64,000 nt of DNA from an uncultured Flavobacteriaceae bacterium (GTDB taxonomy: Bacteria > Bacteroidota > Bacteroidia > Flavobacteriales > Flavobacteriaceae). The notes beneath the pieces were generated by a model. That model saw only the letters and a program-made list of their open reading frames with translations. It made no database searches and was not told the DNA's origin. The position numbers and the translations under genes are program-made. The stretch covers positions 310,001-374,000 of the forward strand of contig CANNBV010000002.1 in assembly GCA_947502975.1 (NCBI GenBank), in the 5' to 3' direction. Below are positions 53,357-62,565 of the stretch, in pieces; the first letter of the stretch is position 1, and every line of letters begins with the position of its first letter.

Positions 53357-54235
53357 TTACCAACCACCAGAAGCACCGCCACCGCCGAATCCACCGCCAC
53401 CAAAGCCACCGCCGAATCCGCCACCAGAACTTCCTCCAGATGACCATCCACCACCGCCAGAACTCCCGCCCCAGCCACTAGAACCTCTGCGGTAACTACC
53501 ACGTCCCATATTACTCAAGATAATTGCTTCTAAAATATCAGAAGCATCAGAGCGTCTTCCTCTATTATTACCACCTCCACCACGTCTGTTTTTGGAAATA
53601 GAAATTAAAATGATGATAAAAATAAAGAATAGAATAAAAATGATTCCTACAGGAAAGCCACCTCCGTTAGAAGATTGCCGAGTTCCTTTGTATTCGCCAT
53701 TCATTACTTCAAAAATGGCATCGGTACCTCTGTTGAGTCCGCCGTAATAGTCATTCTGTTTAAAGTAAGGAATAATGTCGCGTTCGATGATACGTTTAGA
53801 CATAGCGTCAGTGAGCAAATGTTCTACGCCATAGCCAGTATTTATGGCAATTTTTCTATCCTTGTGAGCTAAAAGTATAAAAATACCATTATCATTTTTT
53901 TCACTTCCTCCAATACCCCACTCATGTCCCCAATTCGTACCTAAATATTTTATTTCTTCCCCTTTAGTAGACGGGATGATTGCGATAACAATTTGTGTTG
54001 AGGTTGTATCTGCATATTTAATTAATTTAAGCCTTAACTGTTCTTTTTCATAAGGTTTAAGGAATTCACCTTTATCGTAAACAACATAATCCTTTTTAAT
54101 TATTTCTGGATCAGTCGGTTTTTTAGGAATATCAAACTGAGCAAAAGAAAGACTAAAAGATAGCAATGCAATAAATAAAACAAATAGTGTTTTGTACTGC
54201 GACTGTGAACTGTATACTGAATACTGTCTACTCAT
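53357..54235 (-). CDS. TPM-domain membrane protein with Gly-rich C-terminus
   Basis: A 292-residue protein with signal peptide (FIALLSFSLSFAQ), a TPM domain (about 40-175; TQIVIAIIPSTKGEEIKYLG, DNGIFILLAHKDRKIAINTG, YGVEHLLTDAMSKRIIERD), a membrane segment (about 190-212, VGIIFILFFIFIIILISI) and a long Gly/Ser-rich tail to the C-terminus. This is the usual YgcG-type layout. It overlaps nothing but sits 6 bases after the soluble TPM gene and 2 before the lipoprotein TPM gene. Confidence 0.9.
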   Translation of the reverse strand: MSRQYSVYSSQSQYKTLFVLFIALLSFSLSFAQFDIPKKPTDPEIIKKDYVVYDKGEFLKPYEKEQLRLKLIKYADTTSTQIVIAIIPSTKGEEIKYLGTNWGHEWGIGGSEKNDNGIFILLAHKDRKIAINTGYGVEHLLTDAMSKRIIERDIIPYFKQNDYYGGLNRGTDAIFEVMNGEYKGTRQSSNGGGFPVGIIFILFFIFIIILISISKNRRGGGGNNRGRRSDASDILEAIILSNMGRGSYRRGSSGWGGSSGGGGWSSGGSSGGGFGGGFGGGGFGGGGASGGW

Positions 54236-54241
54236 TGAGCT

Positions 54242-54682
54242 TTATCCTTTTGAAATTTCATTCGTAAGTTCATTGGTGTCGTCATCTTCATACGGAAAAT
54301 ACTTTTGCAGTTGTTCTCCAGATTTTAAAACACCTTCTACCAAACCTTGCTTGAAATCTCCATTTTTAAAATGTGATTGCATCACATCTTTAGTGCTATC
54401 CCAAAAGTTATTTTCAACAGCATTGTTAATGCCTTTATCGCCGTAAATCACAAAAGTTTTGTCCTCTATTGCAACATAAATTAATACTGCGTTTTGGAGC
54501 TTAGTATTGTCCATTTTTAGAGTATGAAATAACTCCAAAGCACGATTAGTAGCCTCCACATTTGAAGATTTTTCTATATGTACACGTATTTCACCAGAAG
54601 TATTTAATTCTGCTTGTCGTATAGCTTCTATAATATCTTGCTCTTCTTCAGTAGTAAGAAATGCTTCAATGTTATTGGACAT
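54242..54682 (-). CDS. Cytoplasmic-type TPM-domain protein
   Basis: A 146-residue protein with no signal peptide, almost entirely one TPM domain (AIRQAELNTSGEIRVHIEKS, NAVLIYVAIEDKTFVIYGDK, GINNAVENNFWDSTKDVM). It lies between lemA and the membrane-anchored TPM protein on the same strand. Role unknown; probably part of the same complex. Confidence 0.88.
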   Translation of the reverse strand: MSNNIEAFLTTEEEQDIIEAIRQAELNTSGEIRVHIEKSSNVEATNRALELFHTLKMDNTKLQNAVLIYVAIEDKTFVIYGDKGINNAVENNFWDSTKDVMQSHFKNGDFKQGLVEGVLKSGEQLQKYFPYEDDDTNELTNEISKG

Positions 54683-54708
54683 AGTTGTGTAATTACTTTT
54701 GACTTGTT

Positions 54709-55305
54709 TTATTTAAAATCAAAATTCACATCAGGAGCCTTATCTGCGCCTGACTCAGATTTGAAATATGTCATTTCATCAAAATTTAAGATTCCAGCAA
54801 GTAAAGAATTTGGAAAAGTTTTGATGTGTTTATTATATGGTTCAACAGCTTCATTAAATCTGTCTCTAACTACATTGATCCTATTTTCAGTGCCTTCTAA
54901 TTGTGCTTGAAGTTCTAAAAAATTTTGATTTGCTTTTAACTCTGGGTAACGCTCAACAGTTACTAATAGACTTTTTAATGCGCCAGATAGTCCGCTTTGC
55001 ACTTCACTAAATTTAGCTATTTGCTCAGGAGTTAAATTAGAAGGGTCGATATTCATCGAGGTCGCTTTAGCTCTTGCTTCAATGACATCTTTTAAAGTGC
55101 CTCTTTCAAAATCTGCAGCACCTTGAACGGTTTTAACTAAATTGCCAATTAAATCGTTTCTTCGTTGATAGCTACTTTCTACGTTAGCCCAAGTTTTTGT
55201 AGCGCTTTCTTTTAAATTAACAGCTGTGTTATTAAAGTTCTTTCCCCAAGAATAAAGTCCAATGACTAGAATTCCAATAATAATCCATGGCAAAAATTTC
55301 TTCAT
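54709..55305 (-). CDS. lemA: LemA family membrane protein
   Basis: The 198-residue protein has one N-terminal membrane helix (LPWIIIGILVIGLYSWG) followed by the helical LemA domain (ATKTWANVESSYQRRNDLIG, LVKTVQGAADFERGTLKDVI, AVEPYNKHIKTFPNSLLAGI). lemA next to TPM genes is a recurring arrangement. Function in bacteria is poorly known; the four genes form a single probable operon. Confidence 0.94.
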   Translation of the reverse strand: MKKFLPWIIIGILVIGLYSWGKNFNNTAVNLKESATKTWANVESSYQRRNDLIGNLVKTVQGAADFERGTLKDVIEARAKATSMNIDPSNLTPEQIAKFSEVQSGLSGALKSLLVTVERYPELKANQNFLELQAQLEGTENRINVVRDRFNEAVEPYNKHIKTFPNSLLAGILNFDEMTYFKSESGADKAPDVNFDFK

Positions 55306-55366
55306 GATAATAGTTTTATTTAATGTTAGTGATATTTGTTAGACTCAAAATTGATGTAAAAGTTAC

Positions 55367-56248
55367 TTATTTTAAATATTTTTTAAAACGATCTTCTACG
55401 TCAGTTATAGATTTTATTTTAATGTCTTTAAAATAGGTTTCTGCTGCTTCAGATTGTAGTTGAAGTTTTCCTTTAGTCATAGGAATCCACTGTGATCCAT
55501 CAAAAAACACTGGGTTGTATACGGCGTTTACAACTTCACCATTAACAATATGAATATTAGTATTGTTAAAGCAAATAAGCTCTACCGTATTCCATTCTCC
55601 AAATGGTTTTTCAAAATCAGCACTTTTAAAACACCTGCCAGTCTCTTCCAACTTCCAATTAAACTTTTTCAAGGGCGCATTTAAATCAAAATGATAGTTT
55701 CCATTGTCTCTTTTTGTAGCTGGACACTCCGCTGTAACATTTCTATCGTTTATTGTTATAAAATCTCCAAAATTGGTTTCTTCAATTTCAAATTCTAGAC
55801 TACTCATCCAAGTATTCCATAAACCGCCACCAAATTCTCCTATACTATGATATAATAAACCATTATTTCTTACAGCATCTAATCTTGGTTCCCAGCGTTT
55901 GTCACCCCATTTAATTTGCAGTGTTAAATGGTAGTTTTCAAATTCTTGCTTACTAACTACTGCTCCAAAAATTTCTCCTGTAATTTTTATAACGTTTTCA
56001 TCGTTTTCTTTTATCACAGAAACTACATTCTTCTTATTGCCAAGACCAAGTGGAGGATATCCGCCTCTAACATCTTCAACAGTTTCATAGCCAGGAATCC
56101 CTGAAATTTTATGTGGTATTCCTAAGAAAATATCCCATTGCGATAAATCTTCATCGATTAAGTTTATCCATTCTGAGGTGTCTTTTTTGCAAGAAACGAA
56201 TGAAAATAGCAAAGCACATAAGATAGTGAAGCTTATTTTTTTTAGCAT
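55367..56248 (-). CDS. DUF1080-domain lipoprotein (3-keto-disaccharide hydrolase family)
   Basis: A 293-residue lipoprotein (LLFSFVSCKKD). The DUF1080 concanavalin-like fold begins WINLIDEDLSQWDIFLG and includes LLYHSIGEFGGGLWNTWMSS, CPATKRDNGNYHFDLNAPLK, EWNTVELICFNNTNIHIVNG and the terminal AAETYFKDIKIKSI. Members of this family cleave 3-keto-glycosides, but many are uncharacterised. No 3-dehydrogenase lies beside it here. It stands alone between lemA and the MerR gene, in core genome. Confidence 0.88.
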   Translation of the reverse strand: MLKKISFTILCALLFSFVSCKKDTSEWINLIDEDLSQWDIFLGIPHKISGIPGYETVEDVRGGYPPLGLGNKKNVVSVIKENDENVIKITGEIFGAVVSKQEFENYHLTLQIKWGDKRWEPRLDAVRNNGLLYHSIGEFGGGLWNTWMSSLEFEIEETNFGDFITINDRNVTAECPATKRDNGNYHFDLNAPLKKFNWKLEETGRCFKSADFEKPFGEWNTVELICFNNTNIHIVNGEVVNAVYNPVFFDGSQWIPMTKGKLQLQSEAAETYFKDIKIKSITDVEDRFKKYLK

Positions 56249-56292
56249 GGTAATTGTTCTTTGAGTTGTGATTAAAAGCTAAAAGTAATGAA

Positions 56293-56622
56293 TTAAAGGT
56301 GTTCTTTAATTTTTATTAGCTGACTTTTTATGTCTTCTAATTTACTAACGATTTCAAAAGTACTAAGTGCCGCTTTTTTCTCTTCTTTTAAATGAGTTTT
56401 AGCGCCTTCTAAAGTGAACCCTCGTTCTTTTACTAAGTGGTAAATGAACTTAAGGTTTTTAATATCTTCTGGAGTGAACTTGCGATTGCCTTTGGCATTT
56501 TTCTTAGGCTTTAAAATATCAAATTCTTTTTCCCAAAACCGGATTAAAGATGTGTTTACACCGAAAGCTTTGGCAACTTCGCCTATACCATAATATCGTT
56601 TTTCGGGTAAATCTATATGCAT
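56293..56622 (-). CDS. MerR-family transcriptional regulator
   Basis: A 109-residue MerR-type protein with the winged helix at 8-75 (RYYGIGEVAKAFGVNTSLIR, FWEKEFDILKPKKNAKGNRK) and a short coiled-coil tail (about 80-108). It has no metal-binding cysteines. The start overlaps the M23 peptidase stop by one base (ATG/TAG region at 56622), so they are co-translated. Confidence 0.93.
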   Translation of the reverse strand: MHIDLPEKRYYGIGEVAKAFGVNTSLIRFWEKEFDILKPKKNAKGNRKFTPEDIKNLKFIYHLVKERGFTLEGAKTHLKEEKKAALSTFEIVSKLEDIKSQLIKIKEHL

Positions 56623-57593
56623 TAGTCTAAAGATTGATTTTCTAATGAAGCGTGTTCTAAAAGTTTACTAAATTCTTCCGCAGTTAAACTTCCATAATAA
56701 AAATTAATAGGGTTAATACGGTTTTTATCTTTAAAGATTTCATAATGAAGGTGAGGCGCTTGAGAGCGACCAGTACTACCAACAAAACCAATTAAGTCAC
56801 CACGCTTTACTTTTTGATTTTTTCTAACGTTGTATTTGTATAGGTGAGCGTATAAACTAACATAACCGAACCCATGATCTATTCTTATGTGCTTACCATA
56901 ACCGCTTGAACCTGAATCTGCACGTACTACTACACCGTCGCCACTAGCATACACAGGAGTCCCTCGTGGAGCCGTAAAATCCATGCCCCAATGCATTTTT
57001 CTTGCTTTTGTAAAAGGGTCAGAACGCATACCGTAACCAGACGCCATACGCGTTAAATCTTCATTACTTACAGGTTGTATTGCAGGAATGGCTGCTAATA
57101 ACTTTTCTTTTTCTTCAGCTAGAACAGCAACTTCATCGAGTGATTTAGATTGCACCACGATTTGCTTTTGTAGCTTATCTATACGTTTACTAGTTTCTAC
57201 TATAAGTGAAGAATTATCGTAGCCTTCTAAATTTTTATATCTGTTAATACCTCCAAAACCAGCACGCCTTTGTTCTTCAGGAATAGGGTTAGCTTCAAAA
57301 TAAACACGATAGATATTATTGTCTCTATCTTCAATATTAGCTAAAACAGCTTCGGCTTCACTCATTTTTTTATTCAACAAATCAAACTGTAATTGCATAT
57401 TGGTTAGCTCACGTTTAAGTGCTTTTTCCTTTGGAGATTCAAAATAATGACCTGCAATAAAAACAAATAAAAAAGAGAATAGTGCTGAGGCAAGTAAGAA
57501 CAACATAACGAACTTAAACGTCTTACGTTTTTTGCGCTCAATTTTCCGATAGGAAAGCGATTCTGGATCGTAATAATATTTTACCTTACTCAT
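56622..57593 (-). CDS. M23-family (LytM-type) peptidase, membrane anchored
   Basis: The 323-residue protein has an N-terminal cytoplasmic stretch, one membrane helix (about 27-49), a coiled coil (about 55-90 and 133-168) and a C-terminal M23 domain. Zinc ligands H201 and D205 (MHWGMDFTAPRG) and H283 (HLHYEIF), with catalytic H250 (SLYAHLY), are present, so it should be an active peptidoglycan endopeptidase in the periplasm. It leads a two-gene operon with MerR and is divergent from alaS. Confidence 0.94.
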   Translation of the reverse strand: MSKVKYYYDPESLSYRKIERKKRKTFKFVMLFLLASALFSFLFVFIAGHYFESPKEKALKRELTNMQLQFDLLNKKMSEAEAVLANIEDRDNNIYRVYFEANPIPEEQRRAGFGGINRYKNLEGYDNSSLIVETSKRIDKLQKQIVVQSKSLDEVAVLAEEKEKLLAAIPAIQPVSNEDLTRMASGYGMRSDPFTKARKMHWGMDFTAPRGTPVYASGDGVVVRADSGSSGYGKHIRIDHGFGYVSLYAHLYKYNVRKNQKVKRGDLIGFVGSTGRSQAPHLHYEIFKDKNRINPINFYYGSLTAEEFSKLLEHASLENQSLD

Positions 57594-57607
57594 TATCTAA
57601 ATTATAC

Positions 57608-57615
57608 TATTTTTG
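57608..57615 (+). promoter_or_regulatory. Putative -7 box for alaS
   Basis: TATTTTTG fits TAnnTTTG in the 117-bp spacer, giving a leader of about 90 bases before alaS. No further structure was recognised in it. Confidence 0.4.
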
Positions 57616-57710
57616 CAGCTTGTAACACAGTTTGATGCAAAAACGAAAGGTAAAGATAAAAATTGTTTTACAAATAGTATAATTTAACGAAGAATAGCAT
57701 TATTACATAG

Positions 57711-60320
57711 ATGAAATCTCAAGACGTAAGATCTAAATTTTTAAGTTTTTTTGAAGGTAAAAAGCACAGTATTGTTCCGTCAGCACCTATGGTGTTGAAA
57801 GACGATCCTACCTTAATGTTTGTTAACTCAGGAATGGCACCTTTTAAAGAATATTTTTTGGGGAATGCAGCACCAAAAAATAATAGAATAGCCGACACCC
57901 AAAAATGTTTACGTGTTTCTGGAAAGCACAACGATTTGGAAGAAGTGGGTTATGATACCTACCATCATACTCTTTTTGAAATGTTAGGTAATTGGAGTTT
58001 TGGTGATTATTTTAAAAAAGAAGCTATTGCTTGGGCTTGGGAATTACTTACGGAGGTTTACGGTATAGATAAAGATATTTTATATGTTACTGTTTTTGAA
58101 GGTGATAAAGAGGACGGGACAGAAATGGATACCGAAGCCTACGATTTTTGGAAAGCTCACATTTCTGAAGATCGGATACTTAAAGGTGATAAGAAAGATA
58201 ACTTTTGGGAAATGGGAGACCAAGGGCCTTGTGGTCCCTGCAGTGAGATTCATGTAGATATTCGCTCAGCAGAAGAAAAAGCAAAGGTTTCAGGAAAAGA
58301 TTTGGTGAATATGGACCACCCACAAGTCGTAGAGATTTGGAACTTGGTATTCATGCAGTACAACCGAAAAGCTAATGGTGCTTTAGAAACTTTGCCAAAC
58401 AAACATATTGATACGGGTATGGGGTTTGAACGCCTCTGTATGGTGTTGCAAGGTGTACAATCTAATTATGATACGGATGTGTTTACACCGATAATTCGTG
58501 AGATTGAAACCATTACTAATAAAAAGTACAACACGAACGAAAAAGTAGATATTGCTATTCGTGTGATTTCTGATCATGTACGTGCTGTATCATTTTCTAT
58601 TGCTGACGGACAATTGCCTAGCAATACAGGCGCAGGATATGTAATTAGACGAATTTTACGTCGAGCTGTACGTTATGGTTTTACATTTTTAGATAAAAAA
58701 GAACCTTTTATTTACAGGTTAGTTGATGTGCTGAGTAAGAGAATGGGAGCTGCTTTCCCAGAATTAAAGGCTCAAAAGCAATTAATTGAAAATGTTATTA
58801 AAGAAGAAGAACAGTCTTTTTTAAGAACTTTAGATCAAGGTTTGGTTTTATTGAATCGAATAGTTGAAGAAACCAAGAGCGAGACAGTCTCTGGAGAAAA
58901 AGCTTTTGAATTATATGATACTTATGGATTTCCTATAGATTTAACAGCGTTGATTCTTTCTGAAAAGGGACTAAAACTCGATGAAAAAGGTTTTGAAGTT
59001 GAATTGCAAAAGCAAAAAGAACGTTCAAGAGCTGCAAGTGAAATGTCTACTGATGATTGGACGATTTTAGTTGAAGATACCGAGGAGGAATTTGTAGGAT
59101 ATGATACTTTAGATGCTAATGTAAAATTAACACGTTACAGAAAAGTGTCTTCTAAGAAAGAGGGCGACATGTATCAACTGGTGTTCAATTTAACGCCTTT
59201 TTACCCAGAAGGCGGAGGACAAGTTGGAGATAAAGGCTATTTGGAAGATGCTCATGGCGATGTGGTTTACATTTTAGACACTAAGAAGGAGAATAATGTT
59301 ATCATTCATTTTACAAAAAATTTACCAAAGCATTTAAATGAAACCTTTAAAGCTGTTGTAGATAACAAACAACGCCATAGAACAGAATGTAATCATACTG
59401 CCACGCATTTGTTGCATCAGGCATTACGTGAGGTTTTGGGAGCGCATGTAGAACAAAAAGGAAGTGCAGTACATTCAAAATATTTAAGATTCGATTTTTC
59501 GCATTTTTCAAAATTAACGGTTGAAGAATTACGAGATGTTGAGAATTTTGTAAATCGAAGAATAGAAGGGAAATTACCTTTGGAAGAAAAACGTAATGTG
59601 CCAAAAGAAGAAGCAATTGCAGATGGTGCGATGAGTTTATTTGGTGAGAAATATGGTGATACTGTACGTTCCATTCGCTTTGGTAAATCTATCGAACTTT
59701 GTGGAGGTACTCATGTAAGCAATACGGCTGATATTTGGCATTTTAAAATTGTATCAGAAGGGGCTGTTGCAGCTGGAATTAGAAGAATTGAGGCTATTAC
59801 TAATGATGCAGTTAAGGATTTTTATTTCGAAAATAACAGAGCTTATTTTGAAATGAGAGATTTGCTTAATAATGCTAAAGAGCCTGTAAAAGCACTTCAA
59901 AATTTGCAAGATGAAAACGCGAATTTAAAAAAGCAAATAGAGGCGTTGTTAAAAGATAAAGCCAAAAACATCAAAGGAGAATTAAAGAATGAACTCCAAG
60001 ATATTAATGGTGTTCAGTTTTTGGCCAAAAAGTTAGATTTGGATGCAGGCGGACTAAAAGATGTTGCCTTTGAGTTAGGAAGCCAATTTGATAACTTGTT
60101 CTTGTTGTTAGCTACTGAGCAAAACGGAAAAGCATTATTATCTTGTTATATCTCTAAAGGATTAGTTGCTAGCAAAGATTTGAATGCAGGGACGGTAGTC
60201 CGAGAATTAGGGAAGTTTATACAAGGGGGCGGAGGTGGACAGCCATTTTTTGCTACAGCTGGAGGTAAGAACCCTAGTGGAATTGATGCTGCTATAGAGG
60301 CTGCAAAGCGATACATTTAG
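57711..60320 (+). CDS. alaS: Alanyl-tRNA synthetase
   Basis: The 869-residue enzyme has class II catalytic motifs in the N-terminal part ([34 protein letters not shown]), and the editing domain zinc site H562-x3-H566 (HTATHLLHQ) with C664-x3-H668 (CGGTHVSN). The C-terminal DHHA1 domain ends [16 protein letters not shown]. It charges tRNA-Ala. Full length; start supported by the N-terminal [19 protein letters not shown]. Confidence 0.98.
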   Translation: MKSQDVRSKFLSFFEGKKHSIVPSAPMVLKDDPTLMFVNSGMAPFKEYFLGNAAPKNNRIADTQKCLRVSGKHNDLEEVGYDTYHHTLFEMLGNWSFGDYFKKEAIAWAWELLTEVYGIDKDILYVTVFEGDKEDGTEMDTEAYDFWKAHISEDRILKGDKKDNFWEMGDQGPCGPCSEIHVDIRSAEEKAKVSGKDLVNMDHPQVVEIWNLVFMQYNRKANGALETLPNKHIDTGMGFERLCMVLQGVQSNYDTDVFTPIIREIETITNKKYNTNEKVDIAIRVISDHVRAVSFSIADGQLPSNTGAGYVIRRILRRAVRYGFTFLDKKEPFIYRLVDVLSKRMGAAFPELKAQKQLIENVIKEEEQSFLRTLDQGLVLLNRIVEETKSETVSGEKAFELYDTYGFPIDLTALILSEKGLKLDEKGFEVELQKQKERSRAASEMSTDDWTILVEDTEEEFVGYDTLDANVKLTRYRKVSSKKEGDMYQLVFNLTPFYPEGGGQVGDKGYLEDAHGDVVYILDTKKENNVIIHFTKNLPKHLNETFKAVVDNKQRHRTECNHTATHLLHQALREVLGAHVEQKGSAVHSKYLRFDFSHFSKLTVEELRDVENFVNRRIEGKLPLEEKRNVPKEEAIADGAMSLFGEKYGDTVRSIRFGKSIELCGGTHVSNTADIWHFKIVSEGAVAAGIRRIEAITNDAVKDFYFENNRAYFEMRDLLNNAKEPVKALQNLQDENANLKKQIEALLKDKAKNIKGELKNELQDINGVQFLAKKLDLDAGGLKDVAFELGSQFDNLFLLLATEQNGKALLSCYISKGLVASKDLNAGTVVRELGKFIQGGGGGQPFFATAGGKNPSGIDAAIEAAKRYI

Positions 60321-60344
60321 TTAATAATAAGAAAATACAAGTCA

Positions 60345-60866
60345 ATGAAAAAAATAGTTCTTTTATTATTCTTTGTATCGTGGTTTGGTTTTGCACAGCA
60401 GTTTCCAAGTCCACCTCCAATGAATCAAATAAGAAATCAAATGCAACAACAGCATCAGCAAATGTTTCAACAACAGCAAATGATGCAGATGATGATGCGT
60501 AATATTCAAACAGATGGGCAAAAACTAGTTAAGGCAGAAAATAAAAAAAGAAAGATTCAAAATAAAGTTGATAAGCTAAATGATATTTTGCTTCAGCAAA
60601 ATGAAGAACTTAACAAATTAAAAGGTTTAAGTGAATCCCCTTCTTCAGAAACCGAAAGAGCAAAAGCGAAATTAAATAAAGTTATTGAGAGAACGAGTAG
60701 AAAGATAGAAGAGAATTCACGAAAATTAAATTTTTTAAATGAAACCATTTCCAACTTAGAAAACAAGATTGAAAAAAATAAGGTAGAACTGGAAGAGAAA
60801 AGGAAAGAAAAAGAAAAGAGAAAGAAAGAGAGGGAAGAAAAAAAGAAGGATAGATTACAGAATTAG
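60345..60866 (+). CDS. Secreted Gln/Met-rich coiled-coil protein
   Basis: A 173-residue protein with signal peptide (FFVSWFGFAQ), a Gln/Met-rich stretch (about 20-52) and a long charged coiled coil (about 58-170) ending in a Lys/Glu-rich tail. No family recognised. It lies 24 bases after alaS on the same strand. Possibly a periplasmic structural or chaperone-like protein; no function assigned. Confidence 0.75.
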   Translation: MKKIVLLLFFVSWFGFAQQFPSPPPMNQIRNQMQQQHQQMFQQQQMMQMMMRNIQTDGQKLVKAENKKRKIQNKVDKLNDILLQQNEELNKLKGLSESPSSETERAKAKLNKVIERTSRKIEENSRKLNFLNETISNLENKIEKNKVELEEKRKEKEKRKKEREEKKKDRLQN

Positions 60867-60920
60867 CTTTAAACTAATAGCTATTTTATATTATTAATTT
60901 TTTGGTTTATTTACTAACAA

Positions 60921-61886
60921 ATGAAACTTTATAGTAAAATCCCCTTATTTAGCAACTCTAACAATTTAATAGATTATAACTCTAAGACACTATTAATTGG
61001 TTCTTGTTTTTCTGAAAATATAGGAAGTAAGCTGGACTATTTTAAGTTTCAAAACGTTCAAAACCCTTTTGGAATACTCTTTCATCCTAAAGCCATAGAA
61101 GCCTTAATATGCAATGCTATTGAAGGAAAACGATACACAGAAAACGATATCTTTAAGCATAACGAACAATGGCATTGTTTTAATGCACATTCCAAGTTAA
61201 GTGATACATCAAAAAGGGACTTGTTAGAAGTATTAAATGCTCAAGTTGAGGTAACCCAGAAACAGATACAAGAATCTTCTCATATTATCATTACATTAGG
61301 AACATCTTGGGTATATCGTTTTTTAGAATCTAATCAAATAGTGGCAAATTGCCATAAAGTTCCCCAAAAACAATTTAAAAAAGAACTGTTGACGATAGAA
61401 GAAATATATCAATCTTTAGATAAAATTGTTTCTTTGATAGCTTCAGTTAATAAAGCTGTTGTTGTCATTTTTACAGTGTCACCAGTGCGGCACCTAAAAG
61501 ATGGTTTCGTTGAAAATACACAGAGTAAATCTCATTTAATATCAGCTATTCATCAGTTCTTACATCAAAAATCGTCTATCACAAATCTTAATTCATTTTA
61601 CTTTCCTTCCTATGAAATTATGATGGACGAACTTCGTGATTATCGCTTTTATGCTGAAGATATGATTCATCCCAATCAAACGGCTATAAATTATATATGG
61701 GAAAAGTTTTTAGAGGTTTGGGTTCACAATGATGCTAAAAAGGTAATGAGTGAAGTTGATCATATACAAAAGGCAATGGGGCATAAACCATTCAACCCTA
61801 ATTCAGAAGCACATAAAAAATTTCTTCAAAATTTAGAACAAAAAAAGAATAATCTATCAAAGTGGTTACCTAATATCAGTTTTTAG
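60921..61886 (+). CDS. GSCFA-domain protein
   Basis: A 321-residue protein opening with the GSCFA motif (TLLIGSCFSENIGSKLDYFK) that names the family. Further blocks are ITLGTSWVYRFLESN, TVSPVRHLKDG and the C-terminal DMIHPNQTAINYIWEKF, giving a GDSL/SGNH-like Ser...Asp-x-x-His arrangement. The family is common in Bacteroidota but of unknown substrate; a hydrolase acting on cell-surface sugars is plausible by fold. No signal peptide. Confidence 0.9.
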   Translation: MKLYSKIPLFSNSNNLIDYNSKTLLIGSCFSENIGSKLDYFKFQNVQNPFGILFHPKAIEALICNAIEGKRYTENDIFKHNEQWHCFNAHSKLSDTSKRDLLEVLNAQVEVTQKQIQESSHIIITLGTSWVYRFLESNQIVANCHKVPQKQFKKELLTIEEIYQSLDKIVSLIASVNKAVVVIFTVSPVRHLKDGFVENTQSKSHLISAIHQFLHQKSSITNLNSFYFPSYEIMMDELRDYRFYAEDMIHPNQTAINYIWEKFLEVWVHNDAKKVMSEVDHIQKAMGHKPFNPNSEAHKKFLQNLEQKKNNLSKWLPNISF

Positions 61887-62001
61887 ATTTTCAAATATTA
61901 TAAAAATATTATTCAAGTTAAATATACGTAATTCATCGTATTGATTCCGCTTCTTCATTGTTGCAGTTTTGTTGCACTATTAATCAATAAAAAAATCAAC
62001 A

Positions 62002-62535
62002 ATGAGAAATTTCAAACAAATCACGTTACTAGTAATGGTGGGATCATTACTAACATTTACTTCATGTTCAAAAAGCGATGACGATGGTGGTACAGCTGGC
62101 GCTGCTGGGGACGGTACCATAGCAGCAACTATAGAAGGAGTAGCTTTTACATCTTTAGAAATTGCAACCACAGCAACACTCACTTCTACACCTACAGGCG
62201 ATTGGTTAAGGATCCAAGGTAATGATTCTGATGGTAACACTATAGTTCTAACTGTAAACCCTTTTGATGGTGTTGGAACTTATAATGTTTCTGATGCGAG
62301 TGTATTTACAACAGCCATTTACACTAAAATAAATGTAGACATTAATAACCCAACTAATAGCACTTCTACGAATTGGGTTGCGCCTTATGAAAATTCTGGG
62401 GTGGTAGGGGAAATTAAAATATCTGAAATCACTGACACTAAGGTTGTAGGAACCTTTTCTTTCACTGGAAAGAATGATAAGGGTAGTGATACCAAAGAAA
62501 TTACGTCAGGTTCTTTTAATACTGGCATTCAATAG
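62002..62535 (+). CDS. Small lipoprotein of unknown function
   Basis: A 177-residue lipoprotein (LLTFTSCSKSDDDGG) with one beta-sandwich-like domain rich in Thr, Asn and Gly (AATIEGVAFTSLEIATTATL; GTYNVSDASVFTTAIYTKIN; TKVVGTFSFTGKNDKGSDTK), resembling DUF6252-type flavobacterial lipoproteins. Its translation-initiation region is identical over 24 bases to that of the next gene. Function unknown. Confidence 0.8.
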   Translation: MRNFKQITLLVMVGSLLTFTSCSKSDDDGGTAGAAGDGTIAATIEGVAFTSLEIATTATLTSTPTGDWLRIQGNDSDGNTIVLTVNPFDGVGTYNVSDASVFTTAIYTKINVDINNPTNSTSTNWVAPYENSGVVGEIKISEITDTKVVGTFSFTGKNDKGSDTKEITSGSFNTGIQ

Positions 62536-62565
62536 TTATAAATCATTTTAACAAAAAAATCAACA

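Noticed and set aside
53355-53447. Trp/Arg-rich N-terminal extension of the lipoprotein TPM gene
   Set aside because: It is another frame of the Gly-rich tail of the upstream TPM gene; the lipoprotein signal starts only at 53354.
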